Positions 1-5,581 of a stretch of 8,559 nucleotides of DNA are shown here, in pieces. The notes beneath the pieces are model-generated. The model searched no databases, was not told the origin of the DNA, and was given only the letters and a program-made list of their open reading frames with translations. Both the position numbers and the translations under genes were made by a program. Origin of the DNA: Spirochaetaceae bacterium (GTDB taxonomy: Bacteria > Spirochaetota > Spirochaetia > B11-G9); NCBI GenBank assembly GCA_030643345.1, contig DAOWMA010000063.1, positions 1 to 8,559 on the forward strand, read 5' to 3'. How positions within the stretch are numbered: the first letter of the stretch is position 1; every line of letters starts with the position of its first letter.

Positions 1-1007
1 CCTTCATCTGTAAAGACCATGTCATTCAGGAACTGTTTTGCAGCCTCTACATTCTTTGAATCTTTGTTAATTACATAAAATGATGGTGCAGCTACAAAAA
101 TACCATCTGTGGCTGTGTGCATAGATCCATGAGGAGCAAATTCCATTTCAAAGGTAGCATTTGCTGCTGCCATATTAGGATCTGTCCAGTTACCCTGGTG
201 AAGGAAAGCGGCCTTACCTGTAGCAAAAGCTCCAACCTGTGAGTCGTAGTTTCCTGTTGTTAGTACAGCTTTATCCGCATACATAAAAAGAAGTTCTACC
301 CAGTCAGCATACTCAGATAGTCTCTTTGCATCCACCTTGCCTGCAAGCAGATCATCTACGACTGACAGGTCACCATATTTCAGTCCATTTGATAGCAATG
401 AATTGAAATTATGATGAGCGGTAACCCAGCCCATTTCAGGACCAGCAGCCATTGAAACTACAGAATCAATGCCAAGTTCAGCTTTCATGGTATCGAGTTT
501 TTCGAAAGCAGTCTTAAAACCTGCATAATTAACTAAAGATGCAGGATCAATACCAGATTTTTTAAGCATGTCTGCATTATAAGCCATACCCCAGCCTTCA
601 ACTGCTACAGGAAATCCATATGTTTTACCATTCATTTTAAAAGCAACAGAGGTTTCTTTAGTCCATGCTTCACCGGACTGGTCCAGAATTACACCTTCCC
701 ATTCTTTGTAGTCCTCTACACCTGCAATAATAAAGATATCGGGCATATCTCCGGCAGCATAATCTGCCTTCAATTGCTGTCCCAGAGTAATGGACGAACT
801 TCCACCAACAGATTTAATTACTGCGGTGTTACCGGTTTTTTCACCCCAGACTGCAGCATAATCTTTGAGCATTGCATCAATCTCGGGTTTGTTCTGCATA
901 AGTGTAATTTCTACACCTTTTTCTGCTTCAGCTTCTTTCTTCTGACATCCCATAAATACGGACCCTGCCAGAACAATAAGTAAAACAAGTACAACTAATT
1001 TTTTCAT
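1..1007 (-). CDS. Sugar ABC transporter substrate-binding lipoprotein (family 1), C-terminus cut by window edge
   Basis: It would capture a sugar outside the inner membrane and hand it to an ABC permease. The visible 335 residues begin MKKLVVLVLL with a hydrophobic signal and a lipobox F-M-G-C, so Cys21 would be lipidated. Family marks are the AGDMPDIF stretch (85-92), GKTYGFPVAVEGWGMAYN (127-144), where ligand-binding proteins of this class have their 'YG-P' hinge region, and AFATGKAAFLHQGNW (260-274), the usual 'G-K-A-A-M-x-x-x-G-x-W' block. Family members run to about 420 residues, so roughly 90 are missing. The start is set by AAGGAG at 1019-1014, 6 bases before the ATG. The LacI-type regulator gene lies 116 bases upstream on the same strand, which points to a carbohydrate ligand; the sugar itself cannot be read from sequence. 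Permease genes are expected beyond base 1. Confidence 0.93.
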   Translation of the reverse strand, partial: MKKLVVLVLLIVLAGSVFMGCQKKEAEAEKGVEITLMQNKPEIDAMLKDYAAVWGEKTGNTAVIKSVGGSSSITLGQQLKADYAAGDMPDIFIIAGVEDYKEWEGVILDQSGEAWTKETSVAFKMNGKTYGFPVAVEGWGMAYNADMLKKSGIDPASLVNYAGFKTAFEKLDTMKAELGIDSVVSMAAGPEMGWVTAHHNFNSLLSNGLKYGDLSVVDDLLAGKVDAKRLSEYADWVELLFMYADKAVLTTGNYDSQVGAFATGKAAFLHQGNWTDPNMAAANATFEMEFAPHGSMHTATDGIFVAAPSFYVINKDSKNVEAAKQFLNDMVFTDE

Positions 1008-1022
1008 TTGCTTCTCCTTTTT

Positions 1023-1060
1023 TTCCACTAAAGTGGAATACTTTCCACCCAAAGAGTGGG
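1023..1060 (-). promoter_or_regulatory. Alternating inverted-repeat arms next to the binding-protein ribosome binding site
   Basis: Read on the minus strand, four short arms alternate: CCAC (1059-1056), GTGGAA (1048-1043), TTCCACT (1038-1032) and AGTGGAA (1029-1023). The third arm can pair with the second (6 bp, loop AGTA) or with the fourth (7 bp), but not both. The last arm ends three bases before AAGGAG (1019-1014). As DNA, the GTGGAA half-sites repeat at about one helical turn. This is either a 5' leader that can fold two ways or an overlapping operator. The pairing is seen; the role is inferred. Confidence 0.5.
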
Positions 1061-1062
1061 TT

Positions 1063-1094
1063 ATAATAATTTGCTAACTCTAATAGTTAACAAA
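1063..1094 (-). promoter_or_regulatory. Candidate promoter of the binding-protein gene overlapped by an imperfect palindrome
   Basis: On the minus strand, TTGTTA (1093-1088) and TATTAT (1068-1063) form a promoter-like pair with a long 19-base spacer. The same stretch contains a palindrome: TTTGCTAACT (1070-1079) and AGTTAACAAA (1085-1094) match at 9 of 10 positions around a 5-base centre. A repressor bound there would cover the -35 box and spacer. It does not resemble the palindrome before the lacI-type gene, so it need not be the same regulator's site. Confidence 0.35.
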
Positions 1095-1123
1095 ACCAAC
1101 CAAATTTATTCTGTCTGATTCCA

Positions 1124-2143
1124 TTATGATTCCCTCTCAACTAGATAGGGAGATACAATTTCCTGAAGGACCTCTCCGGAATCCGGGCTATAGCCCATAA
1201 TCTCTTTTAATCTGACACATGCTTTCTCGGCAAGGACCTCTTTAGGCTGATGAATAGTAGTAAGCTTTGGATTAAAATAGGTGCCAAGCTCAATATCATC
1301 ATATCCAATAACTCTTATATCCTCCGGGACCCTGTAACCCAGTTTTCCCAGTTCTTTTATCACTCCAAGGGCCATAATATCTGCATGTACAAAAATACCA
1401 TCAATCTCATCAAGTTTGTCTATATTTTCTCTAATAACCTTTTCACCATTAAATAACGTACACTCTTCTTCAAAGATAAGGTTTTTATCAACTGCAAGAT
1501 TATGTTGTTTCATGGAACTGTTAAAACCTTCCAACCGGTCAAGAATCTCAGGATGTTCCGATTTTATTGTAATACACATAACAGTTGTGCAACCGTGTTC
1601 AATAAGATAATCAGTTGCCATGCGACTGCCGATAAAATTGTCACTGTATATATAATTTATTGCTTCCGGAGGTTTATTTTTTGGTCTGTAGTGGAGCTGT
1701 ATAGTTGGAATACCAAACTTTGATATAAATTTCCAGTCTTCCATCGATACCAGAGAATCAATAATAATAAAAGCATCTACCTTCTGCTGGCGGGTCAGAC
1801 GTCGTATATTGCTGGATGAATTTTCACGATTTTCCGAAAAAACAGAGATAGAATCTATGCCAGCTCGATCCAGACACTTCATTACCTCTGATATAAGGGA
1901 ATTACTGAAAATAGAACCACTATAATCATTGTATAACTCCGGATGAATGATACCTACAGTACCAGTTTTCCTGGTACTAAGGCTCCTGGCACCGGCATTA
2001 AATTCAAAATCAAATTTTTCAGCTATCTCTCTGATTTTATCTTTGGTTTCCTGCTTAACTCTTGGGCTGTCATTAAGACTTCTTGATACAGTTGAATGGC
2101 TTACTCCTGCCATTTTTGCAATATCTTTGATCGTGATATTGAT
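1124..2143 (-). CDS. LacI-family transcriptional repressor, probable ATC start codon
   Basis: It would bind operator DNA and release it on binding a sugar or sugar phosphate. From ATC at 2143-2141 the protein is 339 residues, the usual LacI-family length. It opens (M)NITIKDIAKMAGVSHS, with helix 1 at about 4-11, recognition helix 15-23 (SHSTVSRSL) and hinge around NAGARSL (49-55). The periplasmic-binding-protein-like domain follows from about 60, ending with VIGYDDIELGTYFNPKLTTI, the family's conserved late block. The first ATG (2113) would start inside the helix-turn-helix and remove helix 1. In-frame reading upstream meets TGA five codons before the ATC with no ATG, GTG or TTG between. GGAGG (2154-2150) lies 6 bases before the ATC, supporting that start. 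It is probably autoregulated through the palindrome at 2158-2179 and, by position, may control the sugar-binding lipoprotein gene downstream. Confidence 0.92.
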   Translation of the reverse strand: MNITIKDIAKMAGVSHSTVSRSLNDSPRVKQETKDKIREIAEKFDFEFNAGARSLSTRKTGTVGIIHPELYNDYSGSIFSNSLISEVMKCLDRAGIDSISVFSENRENSSSNIRRLTRQQKVDAFIIIDSLVSMEDWKFISKFGIPTIQLHYRPKNKPPEAINYIYSDNFIGSRMATDYLIEHGCTTVMCITIKSEHPEILDRLEGFNSSMKQHNLAVDKNLIFEEECTLFNGEKVIRENIDKLDEIDGIFVHADIMALGVIKELGKLGYRVPEDIRVIGYDDIELGTYFNPKLTTIHQPKEVLAEKACVRLKEIMGYSPDSGEVLQEIVSPYLVERES

Positions 2144-2157
2144 ATTCCGCCTCCATC

Positions 2158-2179
2158 ATGATACACACGTGTGTATCAT
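2158..2179. promoter_or_regulatory. Perfect 22-bp palindromic operator of the LacI-type repressor
   Basis: The half-site ATGATACACAC is followed at once by its exact reverse complement, centred between 2168 and 2169 on a CG step. LacI-family repressors bind palindromes with a central CG into which hinge-helix leucines insert. The site overlaps the expected transcription start of the repressor gene and lies just upstream of its GGAGG (2154-2150), a classic place for self-repression. The perfect symmetry is seen; the identity of the binder is inferred from adjacency. Confidence 0.82.
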
Positions 2180-2214
2180 TTATACAAAATGTATTATTCA
2201 GGAAAAGATGTCAA
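2179..2214 (-). promoter_or_regulatory. Candidate promoter of the LacI-type gene
   Basis: On the minus strand there is a consensus TTGACA (2214-2209). A good -10, TATAAA (2184-2179), lies 24 bases further, too far to be its partner. TACATT (2193-2188) sits at 15 bases and is a weaker match. Either TATAAA acts with a poor -35, or TTGACA acts with TACATT. With TATAAA, transcription would begin inside the palindrome. The 90 bases between the upstream membrane-protein gene and this gene show no clear terminator, so read-through is possible. Confidence 0.45.
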
Positions 2215-2231
2215 GAAGGAAAAGCATAATT

Positions 2232-4628
2232 TTAAAGGTTTTTTAAAAATTTTAAAGCGAATGGCACAGCCCCGTAGAGAAGGAGGGCGATTACTGCTAC
2301 AAACCCTGAACCAAAGCTTATCATCAGAATAGTGGACAGAGGTACTGCCATTACAGAAGCAGCACCATTAACACCCCATGCAAGGGGAACAAGTTTTCTA
2401 TTGCTGTGATGAAGGATTTCAAGCCCTGAGGCAAAGAACCAACCCATGAAAAAGGAGGGAGGCATTAGTACCAGGACGCTTAAAAGATATCTGCCTGTCA
2501 TATGAGAAAAAGAGACTGATAAAAAAAAATTATCAAGAAAAAGTACATACAACAGCATAATTATCGAAAGTGAGGCGGATGCCAGCTTAATCCTCCCTCT
2601 ACACCCGATATGCAGATGGCTCTGTACAATACTTCCTGTTCCGGAGAAAAGAAGAATAGAAATTATTACTGCAGAAATTGAGATTACCGGGTCCCCTATA
2701 AACAGAGAAATCTTCTGTATGTAGGCCATTTCAAAGAACATGAAACCAAAACCTATCAGAAGAAAGAAAGGAACTGCCCAGGCAGCCTCCTTCCCGACTC
2801 CTGCTTTCAACAGCAGTACCAAAGGAACCAGGACCAAAATAAAAGAAAAACTTCCCACCGTAGCAAAGACAGCAAGAAGAACCAGATATCCAATTTCAGT
2901 GGTAAAAAGAAACATGGATGAAAAATTATCCCTTGCCCATTTCAGAGATTCAATTTTAAAAAAATGGTGAAAATAGGGTCTGCTGTCTGTCGGTGCCGAG
3001 ACATCAAAGATATACGCTTCTTTAAGGGCCGCTGAATTACTATCAACAATGAGAGCTATTCCCTGCTGGAGTACTGTTGGCTTACTAATTTTAATTCCTG
3101 GATAGTAGACAGCTGAAGAGCCCGATTTCTTTGACGCCTTAAAAAGTCTATCAAGTCTTTCAGGAAAAACTCTGCTTTTAAAGGCAAGAGTGATGGAGGC
3201 CAGATAATTCTGCATCTGTACCAGATTCTCACCAGGGACAACACCTTCTTCCTTCTCCAGAGCTGAATAAAATGTGGAAAAAAGTCTCAAACTATCCCTT
3301 GGAGGAATCTGTATGCCCCGGACCACAGAAATTACTCCCCGATCTGAAAGAATATTTAATGCACTGGTGATACTCTCGGAAGTCAAAAGGAAATCCTCCT
3401 GGAGAGAAAACAAACCACCCGAAAAAGCAGGCATCCCCTCTGCTTTTGAAATATGTATTATGTCGAAGGTCTCCCGGGTATGTTCAATAAAATTACGGGG
3501 ATCAGCAAAAACAACCTTAATATTTTCAGCAGAAAAGATCCTCCCTCCGGAATCCACCAGTTCATTCCTGATAAGATCGACAAGGACTCTGTCAGGCTGA
3601 ACTACAGTGATACTGGATGCTCCCATCCTCCTTGCAAGCCAGATATTTGCACCTCCTACCTCACCCAGAAGAAGGACCCTGGGTGTCTCAATCAGATTAT
3701 AGGGAATGGCCTGAGGCGTATAGTCAAGTATCCCCTCTTCTTCCGGAGAGTAATCGGTAAAGAGTGTCCCTGCCATATTCCCGTCAATAAGAATAGATAT
3801 CTGAGGAGGCGGCGGATAAGGATTTTCCAGTCCTGCAAAGAAAGTATCATGAAAAACTGAAGAGGAATAACATTCAATCATTCCCATAAGACCGGGACTA
3901 CTACAGGCCAACTCTGCAAGACCCTCTTTTTCAAGCTCCCTGATATATGTCCCGGCTTTGTACTGGCCCATTTCCGGATGTATGCCGAAAAAAACAAGCA
4001 GTAAAGTTGGCAAAAAAACAGACAGGACCGTCATTAACACAAAAAACATCCTTTTCAGTCCGGATTCTGAGCTGACAATCCATAATATTGCCCCAGACAC
4101 CGCCGGGACCAAAGCCGCAAAAGGCATATATACCGGGAGTATCCTGAACATTAGCATAAGAGCAAGTCCTCCCCCGACACCGCTTCCAATAAGATTCATG
4201 CCATACAGAAGACCTGTATCTTCCTTATAAATAAAAAGTATTATTCCCGTGATCATTCCCGCAGCGAAAAAAGGGAGAAAAAGGAGGATAATATACAGGA
4301 AAAGGGAGAATATCTTATCCGGAGAACTGAAAAGAAAGAGGGAATCAGGTTCAAGACCCCAGGATAATATATAGCAGGATGAAAGAGTAAAGGTAAGAAT
4401 TATAAAAAATAAAGGCAGGATTCTTTCTCTCCTCCTGAGAATGAATTCATGGAAAAGGCTTATTACTGTACCACTCGCACAGAAACCCAGAAGGGCAATA
4501 CTTATTACAAGATAGGAGAAGTGGCTGAACTTCAGATATGAAAGAGATCTCATCAATGAAAGTTCAAAAAGAATGATTGAGGATGATATCAGAAACAGAG
4601 AAATGGAACTGACTGTAAGTCTCTTCAT
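2232..4628 (-). CDS. Large membrane protein with central spermidine-synthase-like (SAM-fold) domain
   Basis: The protein has 798 residues in three parts: about seven membrane helices (roughly 6-24, 36-59, 70-91, 106-132, 140-160, 162-186, 193-213), a soluble Rossmann-like region (about 220-565), and about six or seven more helices. LFLISSSIILFELSLMR near the start and the late blocks FFEMAYIQKISLFIG (631-645), FSGTGSIVQS and WGVNGAASV (751-759) match the fused membrane/spermidine-synthase-like group. So does TDSRPYFHHFF (547-557), the 'T-D-D-x-P-F-F' motif. The cofactor loop is altered: VLLLGEVGGANIW (318-330) in place of G-G-G-D-G. The stretch after strand 4, FDIIHISKAEG (388-398), lacks the usual catalytic Asp, so aminopropyl transfer is doubtful. 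I start at 4628 because an upstream Met at 4682 would add 18 polar residues and overlap the preceding gene; AGGTGG lies just before 4628. It follows the pcm-like gene by 19 bases, probably in one operon. Its true function is unknown. Confidence 0.85.
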   Translation of the reverse strand: MKRLTVSSISLFLISSSIILFELSLMRSLSYLKFSHFSYLVISIALLGFCASGTVISLFHEFILRRRERILPLFFIILTFTLSSCYILSWGLEPDSLFLFSSPDKIFSLFLYIILLFLPFFAAGMITGIILFIYKEDTGLLYGMNLIGSGVGGGLALMLMFRILPVYMPFAALVPAVSGAILWIVSSESGLKRMFFVLMTVLSVFLPTLLLVFFGIHPEMGQYKAGTYIRELEKEGLAELACSSPGLMGMIECYSSSVFHDTFFAGLENPYPPPPQISILIDGNMAGTLFTDYSPEEEGILDYTPQAIPYNLIETPRVLLLGEVGGANIWLARRMGASSITVVQPDRVLVDLIRNELVDSGGRIFSAENIKVVFADPRNFIEHTRETFDIIHISKAEGMPAFSGGLFSLQEDFLLTSESITSALNILSDRGVISVVRGIQIPPRDSLRLFSTFYSALEKEEGVVPGENLVQMQNYLASITLAFKSRVFPERLDRLFKASKKSGSSAVYYPGIKISKPTVLQQGIALIVDSNSAALKEAYIFDVSAPTDSRPYFHHFFKIESLKWARDNFSSMFLFTTEIGYLVLLAVFATVGSFSFILVLVPLVLLLKAGVGKEAAWAVPFFLLIGFGFMFFEMAYIQKISLFIGDPVISISAVIISILLFSGTGSIVQSHLHIGCRGRIKLASASLSIIMLLYVLFLDNFFLSVSFSHMTGRYLLSVLVLMPPSFFMGWFFASGLEILHHSNRKLVPLAWGVNGAASVMAVPLSTILMISFGSGFVAVIALLLYGAVPFALKFLKNL

Positions 4629-4647
4629 TCCCCACCTGCTATCATAT

Positions 4648-5364
4648 TTATTTTTCCATGGCAGCCCCGACAAACGGGACAAACCTAACAGGAATTACCG
4701 GAATGGACGATACAAAACCATCTGCATCCTTGATAATCAGCATCAAATACTGGACCTGAAATATGCTGCCGACAGGAATAACAATTCTGCCTCCCGGATT
4801 CAGCTGTTGGATAAGGGGAGGCGGTACATGACCCGCAGCAGCTGTAACAATTATCCCGTCAAAGGACCCACCCTCCCATCCGTAGTATCCGTCCGCGTTC
4901 TTCCACATGATTTTTTCGTATCCATACTCTTTGAAACGTATTCCGGCAGCCAATGCAAGCTCTTTTATTATTTCTATTGTAAATACCTTATCAGTTAAAC
5001 AGGAGAGTACAGCTGCCTGATATCCGCTGCCTGTGCCGATTTCAAGGATCTTCTCACCTGGGGCCACATCCAGAAGCTCAGTCATCAGAGCAACTATATA
5101 GGGCTGTGAAATTGTCTGTCCGAAACCGATTGGAAGAGGTCTGTCTGCATAAGCCAGGAAACGGTAGCCTTCCGGAACAAAGAGGTCCCTTCTTACCTTT
5201 CTCATTGCAGAGAGGACTTCGGGATTCGACACCCCCCTGGCTTCAATCTGGGTTCTCACCATTTCGGTACGCTGTTTGATTGTTGGGTCAGACCCACTCT
5301 GACAGAATACTAAGGTGGAAATAATGAGAAAAAAAAGAATAACCGGAAAAACTCTTTTTACCAT
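4648..5364 (-). CDS. pcm: Protein-L-isoaspartate O-methyltransferase with N-terminal export signal
   Basis: The enzyme transfers a methyl group from S-adenosylmethionine to isoaspartyl residues in aged proteins, starting their repair. Of 238 residues, about 25-238 are the standard enzyme: FVPEGYRFLAYADRPLPIG (62-80), the substrate and active-site stretch FGQTISQP (81-88), SAM-binding motif I ILEIGTGSGYQ (106-116), NPGGRIVIPVG (189-199) and the ending VRFVPFVG (226-233). Family members such as E. coli Pcm are about 208 residues and cytosolic. This one has an extra start, MVKRVFPVILFFLIISTLVFC, which is a signal peptide or membrane anchor. Cys21 is preceded by Phe, a poor lipobox, so cleavage by signal peptidase I or retention as an anchor seems likelier than lipidation. 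No strong ribosome binding site is seen before the ATG. It is first in a probable operon with the membrane protein that begins 19 bases after its stop. Confidence 0.93.
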   Translation of the reverse strand: MVKRVFPVILFFLIISTLVFCQSGSDPTIKQRTEMVRTQIEARGVSNPEVLSAMRKVRRDLFVPEGYRFLAYADRPLPIGFGQTISQPYIVALMTELLDVAPGEKILEIGTGSGYQAAVLSCLTDKVFTIEIIKELALAAGIRFKEYGYEKIMWKNADGYYGWEGGSFDGIIVTAAAGHVPPPLIQQLNPGGRIVIPVGSIFQVQYLMLIIKDADGFVSSIPVIPVRFVPFVGAAMEK

Positions 5365-5386
5365 GGTTTTCAGCTTCTTCTAAAAG

Positions 5387-5392
5387 ATAATA
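5387..5392 (-). promoter_or_regulatory. Possible -10 box of the pcm-like gene
   Basis: TATTAT on the minus strand lies 22 bases before the pcm-like ATG. The best upstream partner, TACTTT 18 bases away, is poor. It would give a short leader. It is weak, since the whole 5365-5480 region is A/T-rich. Confidence 0.3.
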
Positions 5393-5441
5393 CCCTGGAA
5401 CAGACTATGCAAAGTAAAAACAAATTAAAATAATAAAAAAC

Positions 5442-5470
5442 TTGATAAATAACAACAATCAATAGATAAT
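5442..5470 (+). promoter_or_regulatory. Promoter of the PAS-GGDEF-EAL gene
   Basis: TTGATA (5442-5447) and GATAAT (5465-5470) are each 5 of 6 to consensus with an ideal 17-base spacer. Transcription should begin near 5477, only a few bases before ATG 5481, so translation from there would use an almost leaderless message. This fits the absence of any purine-rich ribosome binding site before it. The promoter's position also supports a gene that starts near 5475-5481 rather than at 5582. Confidence 0.6.
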
Positions 5471-5474
5471 CTAT

Positions 5475-5564
5475 ATGATTATGGCAATTAAATACGAGTA
5501 TATAGTAAACACATCAAAGGACTTTATAACCCTTATAAATAAAAAATACAATATGAACTGGTAA
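5475..5564 (+). pseudogene. N-terminal part of the PAS domain, out of frame with the rest of the gene
   Basis: From ATG 5475 (or 5481) this frame reads ...AIKYEYIVNTSKDFITLINKKYNMNW and stops at TAA 5562-5564. The block D-F-I-T-L-I-N-K-K is what precedes a PAS core of the type 'D-F-I-x-V-L-D-R-D-Y-R-Y-x-x-V-N'. The continuation QYELVNLSYEKMIGKS is found one frame away, open from 5543. Joining after AAA at 5544-5546 with a one-base step back gives ITLINKK-IQYELVN with exactly the spacing expected of the family. The joined protein would be about 557 residues. The break lies at or next to the six-A run 5541-5546. It could be a real mutation, a homopolymer sequencing error, or slippage. Confidence 0.7.
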
Positions 5565-5581
5565 ATCTTTCATACGAAAAG

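Noticed and set aside
774..983. Plus-strand open frame of 69 codons opposite the sugar-binding protein
   Set aside because: It is antisense to the signal peptide and early domain of a well-recognised gene; its Phe-rich end is the complement of Lys and Glu codons.
1023..1038. Hairpin TTCCACT/AGTGGAA as a terminator for the LacI-type gene
   Set aside because: On the minus strand it is followed by A residues, not T residues, and it adjoins the next gene's ribosome binding site.
2740..4230. Several plus-strand open frames of 76-135 codons opposite the membrane protein
   Set aside because: They lie wholly within a well-supported minus-strand gene, have no ribosome binding sites or family-like sequence, and are best seen as antisense shadows.
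4629..4682. Longer start for the membrane protein at 4682
   Set aside because: It would add 18 polar residues before the first membrane helix and overlap the pcm-like gene by 35 bases; Met at 4628 has AGGTGG before it.
5300..5364. The pcm-like protein as a lipoprotein at Cys21
   Set aside because: The residue before Cys is Phe, outside even relaxed lipobox rules that need a small residue there.
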